A stretch of DNA of 64,000 bases from BJGN01 sp041159865 (GCA_041159865.1 JBEAXK010000043.1:1-64000), one strand, 5' to 3'. Counted from the stretch's first letter, positions 1-7,826 are shown. A program made the numbers and translations. Notes: generated by a model from the sequence alone, not told the origin.

Positions 1-346
<346 letters not shown>

Positions 347-444
347 TTTTCTTTGCGAATCCGAAAATTCACGTCTCTTTAAACTATTCGAAAGTGTCCT
401 TCTTAATTCAATGTCGCTAAACCAATTTTCCTTACTTTCCCTCT

Positions 445-456
445 CTGTCAATGAAC
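445..456 (-). promoter_or_regulatory. boxA-like antitermination site of the rRNA leader
   Basis: The minus strand reads GTTCATTGACAG about 100 bases upstream of the 16S 5' end. Bacteroidota rRNA leaders commonly carry a GTTCTTTGACA-type boxA at this place, which recruits Nus factors. One base differs from that remembered consensus, so the call is tentative. Confidence 0.4.
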
Positions 457-572
457 TTTTTGTCGCTCTTAATCCTTAATACCAAAAATCTTCCTCAGAT
501 CCTTAGCCAAATCTTAAGCTTATATCAAAACACCCGTTGGTGTCTCTCTTCTTCTAATTTCGTTTCGGGTCG

Positions 573-580
573 CAAAGATA
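573..580 (-). promoter_or_regulatory. rRNA promoter P2 (-7 element TATCTTTG)
   Basis: The minus strand reads TATCTTTG, a match to the Bacteroidota -7 consensus TAnnTTTG. A TTTG lies 19 bases further upstream, the spacing expected for the -33 element. It points toward the 16S gene about 225 bases away. Confidence 0.65.
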
Positions 581-677
581 ATTCTTTATTCCTATTAACC
601 AAACTTTTTATACCCTTTTTTTTCTTATTCCTCCCTCCATCTCTTACCCCTCAACCTTTCTCCCTCTCTTGGGAACG

Positions 678-685
678 CAAAGATA
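678..685 (-). promoter_or_regulatory. rRNA promoter P1 (-7 element TATCTTTG)
   Basis: A second minus-strand TATCTTTG lies 105 bases upstream of the first. Its surroundings (CTTTGCG downstream) resemble those of the other copy, which suggests tandem rRNA promoters. The -33 element is less clear than for P2. Confidence 0.5.
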
Positions 686-920
686 ATAAACATTTAAACC
701 TTTTATATACCTACTTTGATTTTATTTTTATAAAAAATCACAAATAATAACTTATAACTTTTAGTTAACTCATTTTCAGTTAATTGATCAAAGAATATTT
801 TTTACTTTTTTTTGAATTTACCTTTTTTATAAGCACCCTGTAAATAATTAGGTATAGACTTTCCCATGCATAATACCTTAATTTTTAAATAAAATCTTTA
901 TTTGTAATCATTTTAAACCT

Positions 921-928
921 TACTTTTG
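921..928 (+). promoter_or_regulatory. Promoter of serC (-7 element TACTTTTG)
   Basis: TACTTTTG fits TAnnTTTG, with a TTTG at 901-904 as possible -33 element. It lies 23 bases before the serC ATG at 952, which gives a short leader and fits the chosen start. Confidence 0.6.
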
Positions 929-951
929 TTTAACCATACAAATATTTGCAA

Positions 952-2025
952 ATGAAAAAACATAACTTTAACGCTGGCCCTGCCATCCTTCCACAAAGTG
1001 TGATGACTGAGGCAGCTCAAGCCGTAACCGATTTTAATGGAAACGGCTTATCTATCCTGGAAATTTCCCATAGAGATAAAGCTTTTATTTCTGTCATGGA
1101 TGAAGCACAGCAACTTGTTGTTGAATTGCTTGGTTTAGATGATTCCTATGCCGTCCTTTTTCTATCCGGTGGCGCCAGTTCTCAATTTTTTATGGTTCCA
1201 ATGAATCTACTTGGTCAAAATGATTCTGCTGCCTATATCGATTCAGGCAGCTGGGCATCAAAAGCTATTAAGGAAGCCAAAGCGTTTGGTCATGTCAATG
1301 TATTAGGTTCCTCCAAAAAAGATAACTACAGCTATATTCCTAAAGGATATTCAGTTGATGCTCAAGAACAATATTTACACCTTACCAGTAATAACACCAT
1401 TTACGGTACTCAAATCCATGAATGGCCTGAGGTATCTGTCCCAATTGTCTGTGATATGTCTTCTGATATTTTTAGCAGACCGCTTCCCATTGAAAAATTT
1501 GGATTGATTTATGCGGGCGCTCAAAAGAATATGGGTCCCGCCGGTGTAACCCTCGTTGTCGTTAAAAAAAGTTTACTCGGAAAAAAATCAGGCACCATTC
1601 CTTCTATGCTGGATTATCAAATCCACTTTGAAAATGAATCATCTTATAATACACCTCCCGTTTTCCCTATTTATGTAAGTATGTTAACCATGCGCTGGAT
1701 AAAAGCTAATGGTGGATTAGCTGGAATGGCAAAACATAATGAAGAAAAAGGAAAAAGATTTTACGACGAGCTCGATTCAAATCCTTTATTTAAAGGTGCC
1801 GTTACGGTTAAAGAGGATCGTTCCTTAATGAATGCTAATTTCTTGCCCGTTAATGAAGCAGACGAAAATGCCTTCTTAGATGCTTGTAAAGCTGCCGGAA
1901 TTGTTGGTTTAAAAGGCCATCGTTCTGTAGGTGGTTTCCGCGCTTCCATGTATAACGCACTGCCCATGGAAAGTGTAGATTTATTGGTATCTGTTATGAA
2001 AGATTTTGCACAGTCCAGAGGATAA
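952..2025 (+). CDS. serC: Phosphoserine aminotransferase
   Basis: Converts 3-phosphohydroxypyruvate and glutamate to phosphoserine (serine synthesis) and serves the parallel step of pyridoxal phosphate synthesis. The 357-residue class V aminotransferase begins MKKHNFNAGPAILP, the family's typical N-terminus, and has the PLP-binding lysine in AGAQKNMGP (about K192). Length is normal. An in-frame TTG at 946 would add two residues, but the ATG at 952 gives the family start. A putative metallopeptidase gene follows after 6 bases and may be cotranscribed. No serA is seen in the window. Confidence 0.96.
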   Translation: MKKHNFNAGPAILPQSVMTEAAQAVTDFNGNGLSILEISHRDKAFISVMDEAQQLVVELLGLDDSYAVLFLSGGASSQFFMVPMNLLGQNDSAAYIDSGSWASKAIKEAKAFGHVNVLGSSKKDNYSYIPKGYSVDAQEQYLHLTSNNTIYGTQIHEWPEVSVPIVCDMSSDIFSRPLPIEKFGLIYAGAQKNMGPAGVTLVVVKKSLLGKKSGTIPSMLDYQIHFENESSYNTPPVFPIYVSMLTMRWIKANGGLAGMAKHNEEKGKRFYDELDSNPLFKGAVTVKEDRSLMNANFLPVNEADENAFLDACKAAGIVGLKGHRSVGGFRASMYNALPMESVDLLVSVMKDFAQSRG

Positions 2026-2031
2026 TATTAT

Positions 2032-2778
2032 ATGGGAATTATACTTCCTGACAAATTAAATATACCTTCCATTAATGCCTCCGTTCCTGTTAAAATAACC
2101 AGAGAACGGAGGCGTTCTTTAAGGGCGTCTGTTGGGAAATCAAGTTTACTTTTTAGAATTCCATCTTCCCTAAATCCTAATCAGTTTGAAGAAGCCTGGC
2201 ATTGGTTTTCACAATGGGTGCTCCAGCTAATTGATAAAAAACCATCCATTCTTAATCATTTAATTCCCAAGACTTACAGACAAGGGGAATTTATTAATAT
2301 CAGGGGTATCATTTATAAGGTGAATATCCAAAAAAGTCCCTTGAAGTCATCCAAAGCTTCCCTTGGACCTAATCAGACCATTGAATTAAAAATTTCTGAT
2401 TTTTCAGACCTTGAAGAAACTATGAAAATAGCTGGAGTCTTAATACTTCGTTTAATGTCCAGGTTGAATTTACCAGAGATACAGAACCGAGTTTTTGAAT
2501 TAAATAATATTTATTTCAAGGCTAAAATAAAGGATGTCAAATTATCACACACAAGCAGCAGATGGGGAAGTTGTTCAAAATCTGGAGTTATTCGATTATC
2601 TTCAAGGTTAATGCTCGCACCCAATGAGGTAATGGATTATGTCATTATACATGAATTAGCACATCTCATTGAATTTAATCATTCGGCAAATTTTTGGAAA
2701 TTAGTTGCAAATGCTATGCCTGATTATAAAGAAATGGAAAATTGGCTTAAAGAAAATAATTATCAATGTAATTTTTAA
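2032..2778 (+). CDS. YgjP/SprT-like M48-type zinc metallopeptidase
   Basis: 248 residues. The C-terminal half carries HELAH at about 207-211 with a further His in the following EFNHSANFW, the gluzincin-type metal site of the YgjP/DUF45 family, plus the family's SRWGSCS motif at about 176-182. There is no signal peptide or membrane segment, so it is probably cytoplasmic. Substrate is unknown for most of this family. It starts 6 bases after serC and ends before a bidirectional terminator. Confidence 0.85.
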   Translation: MGIILPDKLNIPSINASVPVKITRERRRSLRASVGKSSLLFRIPSSLNPNQFEEAWHWFSQWVLQLIDKKPSILNHLIPKTYRQGEFINIRGIIYKVNIQKSPLKSSKASLGPNQTIELKISDFSDLEETMKIAGVLILRLMSRLNLPEIQNRVFELNNIYFKAKIKDVKLSHTSSRWGSCSKSGVIRLSSRLMLAPNEVMDYVIIHELAHLIEFNHSANFWKLVANAMPDYKEMENWLKENNYQCNF

Positions 2779-2866
2779 TTTACAGGAAATTTGGTTTGTA
2801 TCAAAAAGCACTTATACTCAATATGGAGAAAAAAATTTATTACTTGAATGCTTATTAATAAAAAAG

Positions 2867-2899
2867 AAAGGAGAACATACCTAAAATATATTCTCCTTT
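2867..2899 (-). terminator. Terminator of the rpsF-rpsR-rplI operon
   Basis: Inverted repeat aaaggagaa (2867-2875) and ttctccttt (2891-2899), a 9-bp stem. On the minus strand it is followed by a T-rich tract (CTTTTTT), the form of an intrinsic terminator. It sits between convergent genes and may also stop plus-strand transcription. Confidence 0.75.
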
Positions 2900-2918
2900 A
2901 TTGTTAAAAAAAAAGTAA

Positions 2919-3365
2919 TTATTCAGCAGAGACTTCGAAATCTACTTTTGCTACTACTTCTTTGTGTAGGTTAACAATAGCGGTATAGGTTCCTAATTCT
3001 TTAACCTCTACAGGGAGCTCTATCTTTTTGCGCAGAATATCAAGACCAAGCTGGTCTTTAATTGCAGCGGCAATTTGTACAGAGGTTACGCTACCAAATA
3101 TTTTTCCACTGGTACCAGCTTTAGCACCAATTTTCAAGGATTGGGAAGTTAATTGAGACGCAATTGCTCTATATTCTCCCAAGCGCTGCAATTCTTCAGC
3201 TTCTTCTAATTTTTTAATTTCTTCCAGATTGACTAAGTTAATTTTGTTGGCAATCTGCGCAATACCCTGGGGGATTAAGAAATTTCTGCCGTAGCCATTT
3301 TTTACAGCTACAACATCAAAACGGTCCCCTAGTTTATCCATATCGCGGAGCAATATTACTTGCAT
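2919..3365 (-). CDS. rplI: 50S ribosomal protein L9
   Basis: 148 residues. It begins MQVILLRDMDKLGDRFDVV and has the L9 N-terminal signature region KNGYGRNFLIPQGIA, which binds 23S rRNA. A longer frame to 3395 exists, but the ATG at 3365 gives the standard L9 start. It is the last gene of the rpsF-rpsR-rplI operon and is followed by a terminator hairpin. Confidence 0.96.
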   Translation of the reverse strand: MQVILLRDMDKLGDRFDVVAVKNGYGRNFLIPQGIAQIANKINLVNLEEIKKLEEAEELQRLGEYRAIASQLTSQSLKIGAKAGTSGKIFGSVTSVQIAAAIKDQLGLDILRKKIELPVEVKELGTYTAIVNLHKEVVAKVDFEVSAE

Positions 3366-3414
3366 GGCTTTTGGAATTTGAACAGTGACGAGCACTGTGA
3401 GTTAACGATAAAAA

Positions 3415-3681
3415 TCATTTAAGCAAGTCGGCAACGTAAGGAAGCAAAGCTAACTGACGTGCCCTTTTTATAGCAGACGCTACTTTACGCTGATATTTTA
3501 AAGAATTACCAGTAATACGTCTAGGTAAAATTTTACCTTGTTCATTAATAAACTGCAATAAAAAATCAGCATCCTTATAATCTATATGCTTGATACCAAA
3601 GCGGCGAAAACGGCAATATTTTTTGCGGTTTTGGCCAATTTTAGGATTACTGAGGAATTTAATATCATCTTTATTTGCCAT
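3415..3681 (-). CDS. rpsR: 30S ribosomal protein S18
   Basis: 88 residues with the S18 core: CRFRRFGIKHIDYKDADFL, then FINEQGKILPRRITG and a basic C-terminus (KRARQLALLPYV). In the small subunit it pairs with S6, which is encoded just upstream. The order S6-S18-L9 is the common bacterial one, here without an ssb gene between. Confidence 0.97.
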   Translation of the reverse strand: MANKDDIKFLSNPKIGQNRKKYCRFRRFGIKHIDYKDADFLLQFINEQGKILPRRITGNSLKYQRKVASAIKRARQLALLPYVADLLK

Positions 3682-3720
3682 AATAAGCTACATTTTTTTT
3701 TGAGAAATGATATACAGGCA

Positions 3721-4137
3721 TTATTCAACTGATGTTACTTCATCAGCTTTTGCCTCCTGGGCATCAGCAGTAGGAGGTGCATCAGCACTTGGCTTTTTAC
3801 GTTTTCCAATGAGACCTTTGCGTTTGTCATCATTGTATTTTACACCGAACTTATCCAACTGGACAGTTAGATAGCGCAAAACTCTTTCATCACGAGTCAG
3901 GGCTAATTCCATTTCGGCAATGTAGGAAGGATCTTCCAACTGGAATTCGATACAATAGTAAATCCCGCTGCTACGTTTCGCAATATTATAGGCCAATTGT
4001 CGAAGGCCCATTTCATTAACAAATACAATATTACCACCCTTTTCGGTGATATTTTTTACGTAGGTCTGAGCTGTCTCCTTGATTTCATCATTAGACAGCA
4101 CGGGATCAACTATGAAAGTTACTTCAAAGTTTCTCAT
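3721..4137 (-). CDS. rpsF: 30S ribosomal protein S6
   Basis: 138 residues starting MRNFEVTFIVDPVLSNDEI, the normal S6 beginning. A longer frame to 4173 starts with a TTG that lies inside the TACTTTTG promoter element, so the ATG at 4137 is chosen. The C-terminus after about residue 112 is a disordered Ala/Pro/Glu-rich tail (ADAPPTADAQEAKADE), an extension often seen in Bacteroidota S6. First gene of the operon with rpsR and rplI. Confidence 0.95.
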   Translation of the reverse strand: MRNFEVTFIVDPVLSNDEIKETAQTYVKNITEKGGNIVFVNEMGLRQLAYNIAKRSSGIYYCIEFQLEDPSYIAEMELALTRDERVLRYLTVQLDKFGVKYNDDKRKGLIGKRKKPSADAPPTADAQEAKADEVTSVE

Positions 4138-4170
4138 CTGGATCAGACATTTTTGATTAAAAATTGGCTG

Positions 4171-4178
4171 CAAAAGTA
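4171..4178 (-). promoter_or_regulatory. Promoter of the rpsF-rpsR-rplI operon
   Basis: The minus strand reads TACTTTTG, matching TAnnTTTG, 33 bases upstream of the rpsF ATG. The gap between it and the upstream gene is short (4138-4209), so this is the only good candidate for the operon. Confidence 0.6.
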
Positions 4179-4209
4179 ATTATAATTTACAAATTAGCCT
4201 AATTATTTT

Positions 4210-5901
4210 TTATTTATCTTCAGAACGCACAATTCCAATTATTTTACCTCTATTGAATTGACCTGTTAAAGTTGGAGATTGTCGATTTTCTGTAAATCTT
4301 CTTACGTTTTCTCTTACGTAATTAAATAGCTCTTGAATACTAATTCTCTTATCAACATTAGTATCAGCAAGTCCTTCCAGGCCTTTTATCAGAAAATAAC
4401 TAAAGACACTTTGTTGTAATTTATCTGCCTCTGCAGAATTTTCACTGGATGTGGAGGAGAGTAACATGGCAAAATCGGATTGCACCTCTTGACTTTGCCG
4501 ATAAAAATCAGTTTGGTTTGAACCAAGAACAAATCCCTTTTGATCTTGCATGCTTCCTGCGTGACAAGCATCGGCAATACACATCTTAAATTCTGCATCA
4601 GATCTTTGAAGCGCTGAATAAATTTCATGATGATAAACAACTTTTTCAAAAGTACCATCATAATCTATTGGCAGAAAAGCTCCATTTATCCCATGGCCTG
4701 AAAAATAAAAAATAACCATATCCTTTTTGGTTACTCTGCTTAGCATGGCATTCAAAGAATCCAGGATATTACGTCGGGTCGCCACTTTATCAACCAGGTT
4801 TATGATATTTTCAGCTGGAATAGCACCACCCTCTGGACTTCGAAGAAAAGCAGAAAGATTCAATGCATCATTATCAGGATATTGAAGAGGTTCTTTATGA
4901 TTTACATAATTGGAGACACCTACTAAAAGAACATAAACCTCCCCTTCGTAAAAAGAATACTTAGAATTATTAGCAACTTGACTTACATCAGTTTTGGGAT
5001 CAAAACTCTTTGTAAATTTTCCCATTTCCCAATAACCATAAACTTTATTTCCATTGGCAAAAGTCATAATCCCCTTTCCATGCAAATTTCCTTTTTGAAT
5101 TTCCCCCTCATAAATATCTCCAACAGAATATATAATTTTTCCAAAACCATCGGGATTTCCATTTTGAAAATTACCTGTATAGAGATTTCCGTTTTCAAAC
5201 TGATACGTGCCCTTTCCATTTTGACAATCACCCGATTTACATCCTACTACTTTCCCATTATTAGGTTGAATTGGCTTTATATTGGATTCTGATATTGCTG
5301 TATTATTTATTTCCTTAGTGCCAGCATAAAAATTGTCGGCCCAATAACCTATTCTTGCGTTGCCATCTGCATAGGTCAGGACCCCGTATCCATGCTGTTT
5401 ATCTATTTGCCACCAACCTTTATATTCGGAACCATTAAAAAAATAGCAGATTCCATACCCATGGCGAAGATTATTCTTAAAATCACCCATGTAGATATCC
5501 CCATTGGTAATCATAACACCATTACCGCCGATACAATCTCCTATGAGGCACCCCTGGATGCGACTTACAGCTGAGAATAAATTTTGAGTAACAAGAGCGG
5601 CGTTCTCCTCAAATAATTTACCTTTTTTCCATAGACCTTGTTGTTTTACCGATTGGGAATTGATGAAAATGCCCACCCCTTCTGGTTTATCGAATTTCCA
5701 TTCCCCGAAAAAGCGAGATCCGTTTTTCCAAAAACAAGTACCTATTCCCTGACGGTTACCTTGAGAGAAAGCGCCCATGTAACGTGAACCATCTGAATAG
5801 GTCTTCACGCCAAAACCGTCTATACAATTACCTGAGGTGCATTGAGCATATAGATAAGGTGACCCCAAGAATATCAAAGTGAAAAAAAAAATCCATTTCA
5901 T
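4210..5901 (-). CDS. Secreted MORN-repeat protein with C-terminal caspase-like (C14) domain, copy A
   Basis: 563 residues. A signal peptide (about 1-19, ending LYAQ) is followed by MORN-type repeats (GDIYMGDFKNNLRHGYG and similar, about 33-300). Three blocks are each introduced by a paired-cysteine motif, CTSGNCIDGFG (21), CLIGDCIGGNG (118) and CKSGDCQNGKG (221). The C-terminal domain (about 320-555) is a caspase/metacaspase p20-like fold with both catalytic residues, His403 in YFSGHG and Cys446 in DACHAGS. Substrate is unknown; processing, stress or signalling roles are only inferred. The next gene upstream, at 5950, is a paralogue of the same architecture. Its promoter abuts the ATG (see 5906-5913). 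Confidence 0.88.
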   Translation of the reverse strand: MKWIFFFTLIFLGSPYLYAQCTSGNCIDGFGVKTYSDGSRYMGAFSQGNRQGIGTCFWKNGSRFFGEWKFDKPEGVGIFINSQSVKQQGLWKKGKLFEENAALVTQNLFSAVSRIQGCLIGDCIGGNGVMITNGDIYMGDFKNNLRHGYGICYFFNGSEYKGWWQIDKQHGYGVLTYADGNARIGYWADNFYAGTKEINNTAISESNIKPIQPNNGKVVGCKSGDCQNGKGTYQFENGNLYTGNFQNGNPDGFGKIIYSVGDIYEGEIQKGNLHGKGIMTFANGNKVYGYWEMGKFTKSFDPKTDVSQVANNSKYSFYEGEVYVLLVGVSNYVNHKEPLQYPDNDALNLSAFLRSPEGGAIPAENIINLVDKVATRRNILDSLNAMLSRVTKKDMVIFYFSGHGINGAFLPIDYDGTFEKVVYHHEIYSALQRSDAEFKMCIADACHAGSMQDQKGFVLGSNQTDFYRQSQEVQSDFAMLLSSTSSENSAEADKLQQSVFSYFLIKGLEGLADTNVDKRISIQELFNYVRENVRRFTENRQSPTLTGQFNRGKIIGIVRSEDK

Positions 5902-5905
5902 AGAA

Positions 5906-5913
5906 CAAATATA
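5906..5913 (-). promoter_or_regulatory. Promoter abutting the start codon of MORN-caspase A (leaderless mRNA?)
   Basis: The minus strand reads TATATTTG, then four bases (TTCT), then the ATG. If this is the -7 element, transcription would begin at or within a base or two of the start codon, leaving no ribosome binding site. Confidence 0.55.
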
Positions 5914-5949
5914 AATTATTTATATCATAAAACAGAATATATGAAATGC

Positions 5950-7290
5950 TTAACGTACCACTGAAACAGGCATATTTTTATCGAAAGTACCCAGAAGAAC
6001 AGGAGATTGTTTATTTTGAGTAAAATAACGCACCTGTTCATAAACATAATCAAACAATTCATTGACGGAAACAAAACCATCTTTATTTATTTCGGCTTCA
6101 CCTTTTAGACCCTTTATTAAAAAGTGACTAAAAACTCCTGATTTAATTCCATCAAATTCATGTGAAAATTCTTCTGTACGGGAAGAAAGAAAAAGCCCGA
6201 GACCACCCGAAGCATTGGCTATAGATTCATAAAGGAGGTGAGAAATATTTTCTCTGTTTTCAGAAGATTTAAAACTTCCAGAATGGCAGGCATCGGCGAT
6301 AACCATTTTATATTTAGCCTGGCTATTTAGGAGTAATTTTTTTATTTCTTGATGAGAAATACGATTCCATTCTCCATCACTATCTACGGGTATAAAGGCA
6401 CCCGGCAAACCATGTCCTGAGAAATAGAACAAGTTAAAATCATCTGGATCTGCTTTCATAAACAAATCATTAGCAGCTTTGAGTATATTTGATTGAGTAG
6501 CTTGCTGGTCTTTAAGTAAAACAATCTGATTAGATGGAACGGCTCCTCCTGCTTCTGATTTCAGAAAATCATAAATATGTTGTGCATCATCATCGCTAAA
6601 TTCCAGTTTTTTCATCAGATTATAGTCTGAAACTCCTAAAATTAAAGCTCTAATTTTAGGAGTTTTAGTAACCTCCATTTGAATTACAAGTCCCTTACTT
6701 TGGGGAATATCTGATTTCCATTCATTATTTTCCCAAATACCGATAAGCACTTTTCCGTCGGGCAAGGTCAATTTACCATTACCATTCATGGTACCATTTT
6801 GCCATTGACCCTGAAAGAAACTGCCATCGGTAAAAACCTTTTTTCCAACGCCTTCCATTTTTCCAAAAGCAAAAGAACCTTCATAATAAGCGCCGCTGGC
6901 TTCCTTGTAAATGCCAAAACCATGTTGACTGCCGAGTTTCCAATTGCCCTGATAGGTATCTCCAGATACATATTTATATTTGCCTACACCATGAAATTTA
7001 CTGTATAGAAAACCACCTTCGTACTCATCCCCATTTTTCATATATAAAATACCGACACCTTGTCTGTAACTATTGACCCATTCTCCTATGTATAAATCTC
7101 CATTTGGAAAAAGTAATTTTCCTTTTCCATTTGGATTTGCCCTTTCAAATTCACCCTCATATCTACCTCCACTTGGATAGATATAAACACCATAACCTTC
7201 ATAACAATTACCGGAAAGACAACCCGTAAAACCATTTAAATGAAAATAAGAAAATAATAAAAAACAGGGAAACAAAATGAAATTACGCAT
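5950..7290 (-). CDS. Secreted MORN-repeat protein with C-terminal caspase-like (C14) domain, copy B
   Basis: 446 residues. An N-terminal hydrophobic signal (about 1-22) is followed by one paired-cysteine motif, CLSGNCYEGYG (24-34), and about seven MORN repeats in a continuous block (35-185), for example YEGEFERANPNGKGKL. The caspase-like domain covers about 212-440, with His293 in YFSGHG and Cys336 in DACHSGS, so both catalytic residues are present. It is a paralogue of the neighbouring 563-residue protein, with one rather than three Cys-MORN blocks. The 48 bases between the genes contain a separate promoter, so the two may be expressed independently. Confidence 0.88.
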   Translation of the reverse strand: MRNFILFPCFLLFSYFHLNGFTGCLSGNCYEGYGVYIYPSGGRYEGEFERANPNGKGKLLFPNGDLYIGEWVNSYRQGVGILYMKNGDEYEGGFLYSKFHGVGKYKYVSGDTYQGNWKLGSQHGFGIYKEASGAYYEGSFAFGKMEGVGKKVFTDGSFFQGQWQNGTMNGNGKLTLPDGKVLIGIWENNEWKSDIPQSKGLVIQMEVTKTPKIRALILGVSDYNLMKKLEFSDDDAQHIYDFLKSEAGGAVPSNQIVLLKDQQATQSNILKAANDLFMKADPDDFNLFYFSGHGLPGAFIPVDSDGEWNRISHQEIKKLLLNSQAKYKMVIADACHSGSFKSSENRENISHLLYESIANASGGLGLFLSSRTEEFSHEFDGIKSGVFSHFLIKGLKGEAEINKDGFVSVNELFDYVYEQVRYFTQNKQSPVLLGTFDKNMPVSVVR

Positions 7291-7465
7291 GAATCATATT
7301 TTTGTTAATACAAATGCCCTTCAAATAGGAAGGATAATACGTAATTTTTTCTCCATAATGGAATATTGATTTGTTATTGTAAAATGGAATACAAAATTAT
7401 AATGGAAAAAATGAAAAAAAATTGTTGAGTGAGGCAGCGAAATTACAGCATTTTAAGTTTAGCAA

Positions 7466-7480
7466 GTATAACTGTTATAC
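7466..7480. repeat. Short perfect hairpin GTATAA-CTG-TTATAC
   Basis: A 6-bp stem with a 3-base loop directly before the larger hairpin at 7481-7548. Together they form a compact structured block in the non-coding island upstream of MORN-caspase B. No function is assigned. Confidence 0.5.
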
Positions 7481-7555
7481 AAGCTGATAATCCTTCCCTT
7501 CTACACTCACTGAATCAACAAATTTTTCAGGGTAAGGGTTATCAGCTTTTTTTTT
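7481..7555 (+). terminator. Long hairpin followed by nine T residues on the plus strand
   Basis: AAGCTGATAA (7481-7490) pairs perfectly with TTATCAGCTT (7539-7548), and CCCTT (7496-7500) pairs with AAGGG (7534-7538). T residues run from 7547 to 7555. This is the form of a plus-strand intrinsic terminator, yet no plus-strand gene precedes it, so it may end an unrecognised small RNA. Read on the minus strand, it lies just after the tRNA-like gene and could act in its 3' processing. Confidence 0.6.
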
Positions 7556-7556
7556 G

Positions 7557-7713
7557 CTGTGAGAGAAGGATTCGAACCCCCAAGAGGCAGTTAGCTATAG
7601 CACAAGAAGATTGGTGGTCAACCCCTGGGTCAATACCGGCCCTATGCTACGTTTATCCCGTTATCCTCACCCCCGAGACAAGAGGGCATGGCTGCCAATT
7701 TCATCACCTCACA
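7557..7713 (-). tRNA. tRNA-like gene, anticodon GUC, with an 88-nt structured extra arm
   Basis: A cloverleaf can be drawn on the minus strand: acceptor TGTGAGG with TCTCACA (7 bp, one G-T); D arm ATG/CAT around AAATTGGCAGC; anticodon stem CCCTC/GGGGG with loop TTGTCTC; T arm GGGGG-TTCGAAT-CCTTC; discriminator G at 7557; no encoded CCA. The anticodon would be GTC (Asp). The variable region (7582-7669) is 88 nt and itself folds: GAGG/CCTC at the base, TAGCATAG with CTATaGCTA (one bulge), then ATTG/CAAT. The D arm resembles Bacteroidota leucine tRNAs. U rather than a purine follows the anticodon, which is unusual. A promoter lies 35 bases upstream. It could be a real divergent tRNA, a tRNA-like regulatory RNA or a decayed gene. 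Confidence 0.5.
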
Positions 7714-7748
7714 ATGTGGCATTTAAACAAAACGTCTTTTTGTTGATG

Positions 7749-7756
7749 CAAATATA
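7749..7756 (-). promoter_or_regulatory. Promoter of the tRNA-like gene
   Basis: The minus strand reads TATATTTG, a full TAnnTTTG match, 35 bases before the acceptor stem of the tRNA-like gene. An ATTG lies roughly 19-20 bases further upstream as a possible -33 element. It supports transcription of the RNA. Confidence 0.6.
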
Positions 7757-7826
7757 ATAATACTTTGTTTTTTATGCAATATTTTTAAAAATAATTATTA
7801 AAAATTATGATTTTATTAATAGGGTC

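Larger units (their letters stand above)
347..920. other. Intergenic region between 16S rRNA and serC
   Basis: About 570 bases without a convincing gene. The 16S-proximal half (minus strand) carries the rRNA leader with a boxA-like site and two TATCTTTG promoter elements, listed separately. The serC-proximal half is very AT-rich and contains an inverted repeat, AGGTAT at 850-855 with ATACCT at 873-878 followed by TTAATTTTT, which may be a weak plus-strand terminator. A 98-codon open frame at 451-747 has Leu/Phe/Ser-rich low-complexity translation over the rRNA leader and is not a gene. Confidence 0.7.

Noticed and set aside
451..747. 98-codon plus-strand open frame in the rRNA leader region
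   Set aside because: It covers rRNA promoters and a boxA-like site on the other strand, has low-complexity Leu/Phe/Ser-rich translation and no recognisable family pattern.
7557..7713. tmRNA or RNase P RNA as identity of the structured RNA
   Set aside because: No tmRNA 5' start (GGGGCTG-type with GATTCGACA) or tag frame, and none of the conserved RNase P core (GAGGAAAGTC, ACAGA); the D arm and anticodon stem are tRNA-like.
7557..7713. tRNA-Leu interrupted by a group I intron
   Set aside because: The insertion is only 88 nt and lies after the anticodon stem, not in the anticodon loop; group I introns are usually over 200 nt and have P/Q/R/S cores not seen here.
7429..7746. 105-codon plus-strand open frame across 7429-7746
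   Set aside because: It lies opposite the tRNA-like gene and over a terminator hairpin; its translation looks random and the T-arm signature on the other strand explains the sequence better.
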